From: Ectocarpus siliculosus
Lineage: Eukaryota; Sar; Phaeophyceae; Ectocarpales; Ectocarpaceae
Direction of reading: 5' to 3'
Length of the DNA stretch: 48,547 nt
Assembly (NCBI GenBank): GCA_000310025.1
Contig: FN649755.1
Span: 1,636,971-1,685,517, forward strand
The notes below the pieces were generated by a model that had not been told where the DNA came from, did not search any database, and saw only the letters and a list, made by a program, of their open reading frames with translations. The translations under genes and the position numbers were made by a program. Positions 22,427 to 32,883 of the stretch are shown here, one piece after another. Each line of letters begins with the position of its first letter. The stretch's first letter is position 1.

Positions 22427-24088
22427 CTTGGCGTCAGCGGCATTACAAACAACGCGGATTTCCTTTCGCGGCTGCCTTTACCAGCGCAAGACACGGACAC
22501 ATCCGGCCCCGATTGCATTGATGGTGTCGATCAAGCGGGTGTCTTCCTCATTCGGGCTTGTGGACTCAACTATCACTCGTCGTCTACACCGGAGGTCGGT
22601 TTGGGTGGGCTCCGCCCTCCCTGCTCGGCGGGAGTCTTTTCGCCCCCAGCGCTACAGCCCTCCGATTTTGGGGATTTTCGCCGTCATCACCCGAGCCGGC
22701 TGGATGTTCGAACGGACTCGCCGATTGCTTACAAGGATTCTCGGAGGTCTTCGGGAGTCTTCGTGGTCTCGCATGTTCCCGGGTCTCCGGTGCCTGTTTC
22801 CTCTTTGGCTCCAGCTACGTCCCGCGGGATATCTCCTGCCGCGTCTGTGGCGACTAGATATGTGCACGTCCTGTCTTCGCTTCCGGAGCGGGGACCGCTC
22901 ATTTCTTCACGAACTCGGGCCAAGACCACCGCTGCTTCCGGAGGCACCGTCACCGGTCCCACCTATTTCGGACGCCAGCCGCGGGCTACCATCGTCCCTC
23001 GGGCATCGTCAACTGCCCGTCGTCCTAGCAGGTCCCGCTCGACAAACAAGACCATCCGAACCGGCGCGCGCCTCCTGCCGCCATCCGCGACGCCAATGTC
23101 GGCGTTTTCGTCGACTGCCTCTGCGCCATCGGTGCCTTCGCCGGCATCGGAGCGCCCTGCATCCTCGGTTTTGCCCTCTATGCAGGTTTCGCCTGGGACT
23201 TCGCCCCTCCCGATGCCTCCTTCGCGGGCGACCCCGCTGTCTGCAACTTCACCAGTCGCTGAGGCTCCTCGTTCTACAGCTTCTTCCGTGGGATTGCCTG
23301 ACTCTAGGTTGGCGCCGACTGACTTGGACCCCTCACACTTGCGAGCTTGTGTTCAGAGCTTCAGCACGGTGGATTGGGCTAGGGAGCAACAGCGGGAGAG
23401 CGAATGCGTGGTGGCTATGCGTTTTCTGTCTCGCGGCTCTCCCTCCCCACCCCCTTCTGACTTGCTCACCCTTAGTGCCCCGCTCCGCTCCCCTAGGTTG
23501 GACGATGTACTTGCGTTGGCGGCGAAAACCAGACTGCACACGACCGATGATAACGTCACCCTCCTCGTACATAAATCGGCGCCTTCGCCGATCGAGCGCT
23601 CTGGCGGCAGGACCACTCGTCTACCGGATACTGGTGTGCCCCGTGTCTACGTGCCCATGCTGATGCGTCCGTGGGTCCTTCATGCCTGCCATACCGCCGC
23701 GTCCTTCCATCTCGGTGTTCATCGTACACACCGTCTGCTTGAGCGTTTCTACTGGTGGATTGGTCTGGATCGTTCCGTGCGCTGGTGGCTTCGAGCGTGT
23801 TTGGTGTGTCAAGCTCGCAAGACTTCGCGTCAAACCGCTCGGCGGCCCGTCATCGCTATGCCATTGCCACAGGGGCCTGGTACGGTCGTCGGCGTCGACT
23901 TCTTCGGACCCCTGCCCGTGACTGCCAAGGGCAACTCCTACATTTTGTTGTTCACAGACCGTTTCAGCCGGAGAGCCGACATGTTCGCGGTTACAGCGGC
24001 GGAATTTACGGCGAAAGGGACGGCTCACATCTTCGTCAACCAGTACATGACCAAGTGGGGATGTCCGACTACCTTATTGTCGGAATAA
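22427..24088 (+). pseudogene. gypsy pol part 1: RNase H tail, Ser/Pro linker, integrase zinc finger and first catalytic Asp
   Basis: The frame opens with the end of RNase H (NNADFLSRLPLP, 22448-22483). About 280 residues of Ser, Pro, Arg and Ala-rich sequence follow, much longer than the usual linker. Then comes the integrase HHCC zinc-binding region (HLGVHRTHRLLERFYWW, then RACLVCQARK) and the start of the DDE core with the first Asp in VGVDFFGPLP (codon near 23897). The frame stops at TAA 24086-24088, exactly where the second catalytic Asp motif (LLSD-G) is expected. The next frame continues the family sequence (GLHFCSKLS from 24090), so a single-base frameshift has destroyed the active site. 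Confidence 0.85.
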
Positions 24089-24650
24089 AGGACTGCATTT
24101 CTGCTCGAAGCTCTCCATGGCGATCTACGAGGTGATGAAAATTAAGAAGGTCACCACCAGCTACCACCCGCAAACTAACGGCGGCACGGAGCGCGTCAAT
24201 CACACGACGGCTCAGATGCTTGCGGTAGTCGTCAACGAACAGCAAAACGATTGGGACGTACATCTCCCGCACGTTGAGTTTGCCTACAACAATTCCGTGA
24301 ACCAGTCGACTGGATTGGCGCCGAACGAGATCCACATCGGACGCATTCCGCGGCTTCCGCTTTCGGTTTTCGATCAACCCCCGGTAGGTGGTCATCAAAG
24401 CTTGGTCCGTGACCAACTCGAGTATTGCAACTTGGCTGTCGATCGCCAGCGCCGGGCCTACGACCTGGTCCGTGAGTACAACGCCCTGAAGATTTCGCGA
24501 GTCGAACGCCGTAATTCATCCCTGCTGGACGCCATCCCCAAGCTCCCGCAATTTACTGTTGGCGGGTGGGCTTGGGTCTACAACACGGCTGCTACAATTC
24601 GACAGGGTGTGCGGAAGGACACGGATCAACAGGTGCTCAAGGCCAATACA
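24089..24650 (+). pseudogene. gypsy pol part 2: integrase core C-half and C-terminal region
   Basis: In the frame starting GLHFCSKLSMAIYEV, the third catalytic residue lies in HPQTNGGTERVNHT (Glu codon near 24189), followed by FAYNNSVNQSTGLAPNE, the usual Ty3 integrase motif, and a helical region (LEYCNLAVDRQRRAYDLVRE). Around 24648 the expected SH3-like stretch before the YKVLAVGP segment is shortened, and the frame changes, most simply by a small out-of-frame deletion. Confidence 0.85.
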
Positions 24651-25534
24651 AAGTTCTTGCGGTGGGTCCCGCTTCGGCCGACGCCACCCCAGATGGAAGC
24701 CCGTTGGCGCGTAAACTCCTCCACCTGGACCTGCCTTCCGATCTTTCCGGCCCAGCAGCTCGATGTCGCGTGTCTGTCCTTCGTTGCAAGCCCTGTCGCA
24801 ATCCATACGAGACGGACGACCTGCCACAATCTCTGCCCGCTGAGCTTTCGCGTTATGTCCTGCACTCTTTCGGCGATAAATGTCCACCGTTTCACGTCAC
24901 CGCAGATGATGTGTCGGTGCCTGTCGGGCGCCTCGAGGTCGACTACATTTCGGGACATCAACTGGTGCGGGGCCGTAGCGGCGTTCTCGCTGTCCTGTAC
25001 CAGACACATTGGATAGGCCTTACTACTCCTTCATGGGAACGGGAGTCCGGCCTTGATTAATTCCGTCGACACATCCTCTTGTACTGGTCTCGAGAGGTCT
25101 GCCAAAGCAAGCAGGGTAACCGTACGTATCGAGTGGCTCGGACACGCGCGGCACAACGGGAGCTAGCCCGGAATCGTGGAGAACGCTATTTGCCTCCTGG
25201 GGCTGATCTTGTGCTTCACGCGACTTGGCTCCGTCGTTTCAGCATTTCGCCCCTTCCGGTGGGAGCGCGGCTGTGGTACAAGGCCCGCGATGGATTGTGG
25301 TGGACCGGACGTGTTGGTGCCCATCAGGACGGCTCGTACATCGTTCGATTTCTGGATGACCCGGGTCCCAGCGTTCTCCCTCTGCCTGCGCACCTCTACT
25401 CCACCGCCGTGGACGCCGTCTGTGGATCGTGGTGTTTAGAAAAACATCGCTCGCGCCCTCTGGGCGACGCCCGGGGTCGCACTCCTCTTATCACTGACTC
25501 CTCACCGTCGGCTGTTCCCAATATTTCTTCTTAG
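24651..25534 (+). pseudogene. gypsy pol part 3: chromodomain and SH3/Tudor-like tail
   Basis: After YKVLAVGP the frame runs through a conserved Ty3 linker (LHLDLPSDLSG, LRCKPCRNPYETDDLP) into a chromodomain (VGRLEVDYISGHQLVRGR, then QTHWIGLTTPSWE), a module that in chromoviruses directs integration to marked chromatin. An in-frame TAA at 25058-25060 follows; the same frame continues (RRHILLYW, AAQRELARNRGERYLPPG) into an SH3/Tudor-like segment (VGARLWYKARDGLWWTGRVG and YIVRFLDDPGP) and ends at 25534. The nonsense codon separates the two modules. Confidence 0.8.
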
Positions 25535-25810
25535 CGTCGTAGTTTCATGTACGAGTAGGTCTATCTTGGGTTCTGTTTGTTTGTTTGTTTGTTTGTTTTG
25601 TTTTTTTTTTTTTTCTTGTCTATTTCCTTTGTTGGTTTATTTTGTGTTTGGGTGCAGGGCCAACACCGCCTCAAGACACGCGGTGTCGAATGATTCTTCT
25701 TCCTTGTTGCATGCATTCGTCTGAATCAGTGAACTGCCGCGACCTGGATGCAAGTTCTCTCTCGTTTTTCAGTTCTGTTCGTATTTGGTCTTTCTGAAGG
25801 GCTTCCTCCG

Positions 25811-26060
25811 AAGTTTCCTCTGTGTGGTTTGTCTCTGAACACTTGGAAAAGGAGTTCCCCAAGTTTCCTCTGTGTGGTTTGTCTCTGAACACTTGGAAAA
25901 GGAGTTCCCCAAGTTTCGTCGGTGTTGTTTACCTCTGAATACTTGGAAAAAGAGTTCCCCAAGTTTCGTCGGTGTTGTTTACCTCTGAACACTTGGAAAA
26001 AGAGTTCCCCAAGTTCCGTCGGTGTAGCTTGCCTCTGGCCAGGTGGACACCGAGTTCCCC
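25811..26060 (+). repeat. Five tandem 50-bp units in the gypsy 3' non-coding region
   Basis: Units start at 25811, 25861, 25911, 25961 and 26011, each AAGTTTC-TC at the head and GAGTTCCCC at the end. Units 1-2 and 3-4 form near-identical pairs; unit 5 is the most divergent. 50 is not a multiple of three, so a coding role is unlikely. Confidence 0.95.
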
Positions 26061-27010
26061 GTGTTCCCTTGGTGCGTCTTTGGCCAACTATTTTTTTTTC
26101 CTTTAGCTCCACCGTGCCGCAGAAGTGTCGTCTAGGCCTATTACTTCGGGCTACCATCCCGTTGCGTCGTCTTCTCCCGTGGACTTTCGTCGTCATCCAC
26201 ACTTCGTTCTACTTCGTCTCCGTCATCGCTACATGCAGGCGACGCCTTCATCATCGTCGAGCCCTTGAGTCGTTGTGTTGTTGTGTGTATCTCTGCGACT
26301 TTTCTGTGTTTATGTTTTTCTGTGTTGTGCATCGCCAGCGAGCCAGGGCGAGGTTCGTCAGATCGCTTCTCAGGCGTCTTGCCGTGGCCGCCTCTCTATA
26401 CGGTTTGGGTTCCTTGACACGCTGGAAATTGGTCTCAGTGCCTTTGCCTGTCATTCATTTCTCCTGCCCTTCCTTGACGCTTTCCTAGATTGCGTTGATT
26501 TTTTCCCTTTACGTCGCGTCCAGTATCAAAGGCCGTGTTCGTTCGGAAATTTGCTTGGGTTTTAAGTTTTGTTGCCGTATTTTGGGACTCTCTCGGGTAG
26601 TCACCCTCATTCCTCCCGTTTGTCATACGCGCGGATGCGCGTAAAGAGTGGTGTGTGACGTTTCGGTTCTGATTTTATTTCCCTTGTCGTCGTCTGTCGG
26701 GGATAGCGTGCTCTGCAGCACTACATATATATTTTTGGCTTTATCCCTTCATTGGTATGAGCGTTGTCATTGAGATGTCGATGTGTCGTCTCGTGACCGT
26801 CCGATCCTTCTTTCGTCTCAATGATGGTGTGGGGGTTGATTCGTGATATTTCTACAACTCACCCTCCTTTTGGATATATATTTTGTGAAGAGTCATATCT
26901 TCGATTCATGAGCATCATCAATCGTCAGCTAAAATCTTTATTGTAGCTTTTAGGATTTGAGCATTGATTTGATTATAGAATCTGCATATATGATATTCAG
27001 GGTGGGCTAG

Positions 27011-27306
27011 TGTTAAGGAGTGTGGCTGCTAGCTTAAATAGGGTATATCTTATTGTTGATAGGATGTGGGTCGGCCCCAGGAGGTATATCCTTCAGACAC
27101 CTACCCTCTTAGGATTTGTCTCGTCTGCGTACCCCCTGAGGTGAAGTTGGATCCCCGCTTCACCTCAGACCCTTGCTGATCGTCTCTCAGCAATAACAAG
27201 CAACTTTCCCATCTCAACGTGGTCGTGGACAAGCATGTCAACGACAGAACCTACCTTCATCTATCTCTAGGAGCAAGCTACCGCCCACGGCTTCACCTCC
27301 TTTAAA
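27011..27306 (+). repeat. 3' LTR of the gypsy element (296 bp)
   Basis: It starts TGTTAAGG and ends CCTTTAAA, followed by ATAC. It differs from the 5' LTR by six substitutions and an extra 8 bp near 27119-27133. High similarity suggests insertion not long ago relative to the decay of pol, as expected if the copy was already defective when it inserted. Confidence 0.9.
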
Positions 27307-27310
27307 ATAC

Positions 27311-28370
27311 GGTAACTGCTGCTGTGCACAGTAGTATTGTTAATTCAATCGAAGAGTCAATCACGCTACGCACGCTTCCGTTCCAAACAGAACGCGTGGC
27401 ACATAATCTTCCACAACAGACAGAACAGCACACACCCAAACGCCTCATGTGCATTTCTGGTGCTGTGTGAAATGTAAATGCCAAACCCACGCCTTTTCTT
27501 GCGCCCACACTCTAGCCCCGCCCTTGCCGTGAGATCCGCGGTCGATCAATCCGCTCACGCGAGAAGGCCCTGGAGCAAGGTTCTCTTGGGAAGTTGGTCA
27601 AGTGAAGAAAAGAAGGAACACCAAATTCTTCGAAAAGTTGTGAGAAAAAAAAAACGGAAAAAAAACGGCTCGCCCAGGTGCACATTTCGCCGCCCATTAT
27701 TGGTGTGGCGGCGCGTGCCGGGCAGCATACGATCCTCTACTGGGCGTCTTGCCTAGGGCCTTGCCCAAGCTTCGTTGGTCGCCCTCTGACCTCTGTACGC
27801 TTGTTATTGTGTAGAGAGACCGCCATTCAACGACCAATGGCCGCAACAAACACGGCGAAGGCATTCGTTCTTACGCGAAGGCATTCAGAAGGGGGGAAGC
27901 GGCAAACATGAAAGTACCATCATTGTACGTCTGTCGGGCCACGCAACTCGGTTATCATCGCTTGCTTCCAGCACGGAAACAAAAGTCGCAGCCGGGGCGT
28001 GAGCAGTAAGGGGGGAAGGGCATGCACACACCCGTTTGACGGGAACGTTTTGTTGCACCCCATGCGGATTTTTTGTTTCAAGACTCTAACAGACGATGTA
28101 CCTGGTCCCTGTGAGCAGAACAGGTACTACTGCTGTGTACGTAGACTCCAGACAGCAAACAACAACCAGTGTTGAATCTTGTTCCCACGAGCCTTGTCCC
28201 TCCGACCAGCCCCCCCGGACATCACTCCTACCCATGACGACACCCCATCCCGTCCACAACCTCGCACCTGGCACCTGCCCCTTTTATACCCTCTCTGTGC
28301 CCATCCATCTCTCTCCCATCAGCAACTCTCTCTGTCTCTCGCTCTCATCATCATCCGCGTCTCTCCTGTA
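27311..28370. other. No gene recognised
   Basis: A short direct repeat (CGAAGGCATTCGTTCTTACG and a truncated second copy) lies at 27857-27890, with A-rich runs near 27640-27670. A C/T-rich patch precedes the MITE. Confidence 0.35.
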
Positions 28371-28591
28371 TACCGTATATGACACAAGATAACACACCCC
28401 CTTGGCCGATTTTCAAAGCTCGATTTCTCAACAGCAGGAAGAGTCACAGCGCCGAAAACGGCGGCGTTGGAACCGTCTCGTCGAGAGCTGTTCGAAAACG
28501 TATTGTTTCATTTATGCATCCTCTTCGTCGTGGAGTAATCGAGCTTTGAAAATCGGTCCAGGGGGTGTGTTATCTTGTGTCATATACGGTA
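28371..28591. mobile_element. MITE family 1, best-preserved copy (221 bp)
   Basis: Left end TACCGTATATGACACAAGAT continues AACACACCCCC; the right end is its reverse complement (TATACGGTA at 28583-28591). The arms match for over 50 bp with few mismatches, ending near CTCGATT. TA at both ends fits a TA target site. The interior contains GTTGGAACCGTCTCGTCGAG, shared with the other copies. It has no coding capacity. Confidence 0.85.
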
Positions 28592-30109
28592 TTCTAGGAG
28601 TATACTGATTGAGATGTAGTCTACATACGGAACTCTGTCCTCACCAACGTGGTCCTCTGTCCTCGGGCGAATGCCAGATAGATGCGTGCTCCCACTATCC
28701 TCTGCGGTCCTTCCACTCTACGTATGTGTTGCGTCGTTGTTGCTCCCCCGCTGTGCCTGTGCCCGTGACTGCTGCTCTTTCCCTACTAAATATCCAGCAG
28801 CAGGATAGGAAATCAATCTATAAAAAGGTATGCGGGTTGCTTATGCAAGAGTTAGACTACACCTTCCATGTGCGGGGCGGAGGCGAAACGGGGAAACGGA
28901 AATAAAGTCGAAAATGTGAATCTTTCACCCGCAGCCATTCCTCTCCCGACTCCCGACGAAACTGCTGTCATACTTCTAGGAATAGTAAAAAAAACTATCA
29001 ACTCGATATTTACCCATCCAACCATTGTTGTTCATACGGGACTGTCGTGTTGGTGAAATGCCAAGCCGATCAAATAACAAACAGTAGTATTCCTTCGTGC
29101 CCAAATCACTCTTTACAGCAGCAGCATCTCCACTCACTGAAAGGACTCCACCACATCCCGTTCGACAGCGGGTATATCTCGAATGGGTAGTCTTTCTGTG
29201 TGTGCATTTATTATTCCTTAAATCTATGCATAGACTACACCTTCCACTCTCGCCCATCCCGACAGGATAGGCTCTGTCAAGAAAGCGAACCCCACGAACG
29301 ACTAACTTTTATAAATAGTAGAAGCCGAAATCAACCACGTCTAATGGTTTGATTTCGACTTGGTTTGATTTCGGCTTCTATAGGCTACACGAGACTAATT
29401 AACTACAGCAGCAGTAGTAGGTGGTGTCGCGTCGATGACAGCGCGGCAGGGAGTGACGACGACAGAAATCGCCACAATTGGAGAGAAAGAACAGCGGTAG
29501 TAGCAGCAGAACAGCAAAAGCAGCCAGCCGCAGCGATATCGTTCGGACGCGTTGTTGGCACCGTTCGTTGCTGGTCGTATGATTTTGATGTCGAAAAACT
29601 GACGACAGACTTGGTGCATACTTCAATGTACATGTAGACATACAGTAGAGATAAGTACAAAAATGCAGACTTCGTATGGATCTCAGATCGAAAACGGCGT
29701 CGTCGGCGTGTGGCCAACAACGCCATTCCCATCCGCGGCTGGACTTGAAGACAACCGAACGAACGAAACAGACCGCCTGTCTTTGGCCGTCGAATGATCC
29801 ACCGCAGCAACCGCGGCCGAACTTGTACCAGACTCGCGGACATCATCGCCATCTTCACGAGAACAACCCTCCCGCCCACAGATACTACTGCAAGCAATTG
29901 AACGGTCTACAGCATTAGTAATAGTTAGCTTGTGACCACGGAAGGCGTCCACGTCAGTTGGACAGGTACGGACATTAGAAGGTACTGGCGGAGTCAAATA
30001 GTGTCGAACACTGGTACCCTGGGGGGCGCAGACAACAGATAGATGGGGCGCGCACCCGAGAGCTGACAGTCAATGCCCGTGTCTCCCACACCTTCTGCAG
30101 TTAGGCTAA
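28592..30109. other. No gene recognised; one hairpin
   Basis: Holds the hairpin at 29319-29380 (separate entry) and repeat fragments similar to 15.2-15.4 kb (near 29015-29045 and 29425-29470). - strand frames in 29400-29900 are open but without motifs. Confidence 0.3.
29319..29380. repeat. Hairpin with an internal direct repeat
   Basis: TAGAAGCCGAAATCAACCA (29319-29337) is inverted at 29361-29380 (TGGTTTGATTTCGGCTTCTA) with one extra base, and TGGTTTGATTTCG is also present as a direct repeat in the loop from 29345. It resembles a tiny palindromic element or remnant TIRs. Confidence 0.7.
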
Positions 30110-30480
30110 ACCGCCCATGGGGCACCCATGGGCGGCCCATGGACCATCAATGAGTGGCCTTCAACCGGAACCTCCTAAACAATAGGTTATCTGCTGTGGA
30201 ACGGGCATTAGTCGTAACAGCTGAAACCTTAACGCTATTCCTAACCCTAGCCCAAGCCCACACGTAAGTGCTGAATGTTGGCGCAATCTCCCACACTACC
30301 GGCACTCTGGCCAAACCGTCCATGGGGCACCCATGGGACACCCATGGGCAGCTTATGGGCAGCTAATGGGCCTCCCATGGGTCTCCCATGGGCCTCCCAC
30401 GGGCACATCATGGACTGCCCATGAGCTGCCCATGGGCCCACCCATGGGCAGTCCATGAAATGCCCACGAATTGCCCATAA
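30110..30480. repeat. CCCATGGG palindrome array
   Basis: I count eight perfect CCCATGGG octamers plus many one-base variants between 30113 and 30470, interrupted by a spacer (about 30150-30310). The spacer holds CCTAACCCTAGCCC, a degenerate telomere-like word. The array is itself rich in GGCCCATGG and GGGCAG-CCATGG contexts, so each unit is self-complementary. Confidence 0.8.
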
Positions 30481-30585
30481 CCTAGAACTTCGGCACTTCA
30501 ACCTAGAACTTCGGCACCGGCATATCAACCTAGAACTTAGCCACCGGCACATCAAACTAGAACTTCGCCACCCAGCGCCAACCTA
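30478..30585. repeat. Short tandem array of CAACCTAGAACTTCGGCACC-type units
   Basis: About four units of 19-28 bp, each containing CTAGAACTT-GCCAC or a close variant, directly after the CCCATGGG array. A telomere-like GGGTCAGGGTCAGGGTTAG lies just beyond at 30606-30625. Confidence 0.7.
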
Positions 30586-30639
30586 GCACGTATCGTGTGG
30601 GCTCGGGGTCAGGGTCAGGGTTAGCGGTAGGGTTGTGAG

Positions 30640-31426
30640 CCGCTATAATGCACGTTCCAAAGCAGAGAATCTATTATTGTTTGGGAGTGAGTACCGTTGG
30701 AAGGACACCCATGAACCAGCGTTGGAAAGAAATATTTCAATCCCAAACTAGGAAGAGCGCAACGAACACAAGCGAGCCTATGCATGCTCGATGCTTTCAA
30801 AACCGATACGCCGGAATCTCTACCCAAAATACGCAGCGGACACGGCCCTAACTATGTAGACTAGTCTAACCCAAGAGAAAGAGCCGAAAATACTCCGACA
30901 TTCTGACAAGCCCCGCCGTTCGAGCGATATTAACGCAACAAAAAGCCCCGAAAAGATCCCAAGAATACTCGCAATTCAACCGTCCACTCACGTTCATCCA
31001 TTGCTTCCACCAAAAGTCGTACCAAGCACCCACCCCCCTCCGTTGTGTCAACGTCAATACCGTAGACCCTCGCACCGACAAATGTTTTCACCCGTATTAA
31101 TGTTTGCGACAGACGTCCCGCATAAACACGCCGAAGCGATTTTGGACGTGTCGTGTTCAGATCGTCTCCTCGTGCGACACATCCAAACTTGGTACACACA
31201 CAACGAGGTCGAGGAGACCCGTAGATGTAACCACGATAGTCGAGTTGTAGGTCTCGTATTCCTCCGTATGTTAGCGCACTCCGCTACAATCGTACGGTCA
31301 ACATATTTCTCTTCTGTGTCAAATCCCCTGTTATCTTGTGACTGTGCATGTGCCAAACACATTTTCTCGACCAAAACCCCCCTTCCCGCTCGTCTGTCCA
31401 TCCTTCATCTACCTAATAGCACACAG
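30640..31426. other. No gene recognised; should contain upstream exons of the WSC-like gene
   Basis: No confident exon. Frames on both strands (for example 31001-31420) lack motifs. Confidence 0.3.
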
Positions 31427-31757
31427 CACGCAGTCTGGTGCCGATTACGCCCTGCACGCGCAGTCCACCGACTGCACCTACGCCTTCTCAGTGAACGCCG
31501 ACGAATCGTGTGGCGTTTTGCTATGCCGCCACCTTCTACCGCTACACGAGAGTGAGAGCACTCCCATCGCCACTCCCAGTCCCGCTCGAGATGAAGAGCA
31601 CCCTTCTCCATTCCCCACTCCTAGCCTGTCAACTACGGTAGACGGACCATCTGGCCCTATTTCACAGGGGTGCTACGAGGACAACGGCGATTCCCAGTAT
31701 CACGGACGACTTGACTTCGGTCTTTGCGACAGCTCCATGACAACCGAGGGGACTTAA
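31427..31757 (+). pseudogene. WSC-like gene fragment, paralogue 1
   Basis: After an acceptor (AGCACACAG) the frame reads SGADYALHAQSTDCTYAFS and NADESCG. Relative to paralogue 2 there is then one extra base (GTTTTGC against GGGTAC), after which the shifted frame gives YAATFYRYTR, like YAATVYCYSG in paralogue 2. A GTGAGA donor and TTTCACAG acceptor (31667) could remove about 105 bp and rejoin GCYEDNGDSQYHG, then SSMTTEG, the canonical start of a WSC domain (a Cys-rich carbohydrate-binding module of extracellular and wall proteins). No functional donor follows MTTE (GG instead of GT), and a stop appears after two codons. Best read as a decayed member of a WSC-domain family. Confidence 0.5.
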
Positions 31758-32883
31758 GTGATCTTGTTTTGAAATATTGCGTGTTCTTCACCTGGTGGGT
31801 GGCGTAAATGTCGTATGTGGACCCTTTGTTTTCCCCGCTCCTATCGACTCTTTGTGGTTGGTAGGAGTGGGCAACAAAGGGAGGCACGCCAATATTTGAG
31901 CCGCGATCAACAAACCGAAACATGTTTCTGAGGCATTTCCTCACCGTGGCATGCTTGGGAGGGGTTTCCTCAATAAGATCCCCCATCATTCGGTCAACGT
32001 GTCGGGTCTCCAGTTCCAGCAAAATATTATCGGTACTACACAGTGTAAATACACCATCGACCGATCCTGTCGGCTACTAGGGTATGTTTCATGTAAGCTT
32101 CACACCCATCCTGTCGACTGGTAGACTGCCGTGTTGCCGGCCACTTGTCAACCTGAGCACCAACAGTCGTTCTGCATCTACGGCTTTTTCATATACACAC
32201 TGAGACAAACGTCTCTTCATTGGTCAGCCGGCTAGCCCCGTCGATGCTAATAATACACCCACACACTGACGTCTTTTCATTGGCCAACCGGTTTGCGCGG
32301 TCGATGCTAGTAGTAATAATACACACACACACACATACATGGGCCCCCCAAAGCGCCCGTGTCGTTAGGACATGGACGGTAACGTGTGGCGAACCATATC
32401 GTGGCGTTGGGTGGCGGCGATGAATGCAATAGGTGCCCAAGGCGAGAGTTGTCTCCCATCCAATTCTCCTGCAGGAACGTTCCAAATTGTCTTTTTTCAA
32501 CACTTGACACGAGTCTTCCAAACCTATCCGAGTCCTGTTAAGTCGACAATATCCGACCATTCCAAACAGAATTCCCCGTTGTCTTTTCATTCGGTGAAAT
32601 AATACGCGTCCGTGTGTGCTTCCCCTGCCTTTTCTCCCTGCCGGCTTCGTCGGATCAGCTGAGCGAGCAAACATGTCTATTCAGCACCTACTTCGCCACA
32701 CGGTTGTACGATCGAGAGGTGAGTTCAGGTATTATAGTAGATGGTAGTGGCCTTTACGACCATGCTCTTGTTGTCTAACCGAATTGCAAACCCTTCCACC
32801 ACGGGTTTTTTTTTGTTGCGGACCTTCCCGTGCAGTGGTGGTGCGTTCGGTAGGATATCTTTGTGATCACGGTAGGAACAGCA
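31758..32883. other. No gene recognised; hairpin and short duplications
   Basis: 31823-31880 forms an imperfect hairpin (CCTTTGTT and GCTCCTA against TAGGAG and AACAAAGG). 32213-32335 holds two copies of a unit of about 60 bp (CATTGG-CA-CCGG, then CGGTCGATGCTA), the second ending in a CA repeat. No protein motif. Confidence 0.45.

Larger units (their letters stand above)
22139..27306 (+). mobile_element. Internally deleted Ty3/gypsy (chromodomain) retrotransposon with both LTRs
   Basis: A 5168-bp element. Direct LTRs flank it, and ATAC is present on both sides (22135-22138 and 27307-27310), consistent with a 4-bp target duplication and an intact insertion. The 5' half of the coding region (gag, protease, reverse transcriptase and most of RNase H) is missing: recognisable protein starts at the RNase H tail about 20 bp inside the 5' LTR. 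Integrase, chromodomain and an SH3/Tudor-like tail follow with two frame breaks and one stop. A long 3' non-coding part (25535-27010) with 50-bp repeats precedes the 3' LTR. A weak purine tract (AGGGTGGG, about 26999-27006) could be the polypurine tract. The element could have moved only with proteins supplied by another copy. Confidence 0.9.

Noticed and set aside
22429-22440. Primer binding site TGGCGTCAGCGG after the 5' LTR
   Set aside because: The resemblance to an initiator-Met type site is partial, and the same bases continue the RNase H reading frame, so the true site may lie in the deleted part. Not annotated separately.
25811-26060. CRISPR-like regular spacing of the 50-bp repeats
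   Set aside because: Units are directly adjacent with no spacers, and lie inside a eukaryotic retrotransposon. A simple tandem repeat.
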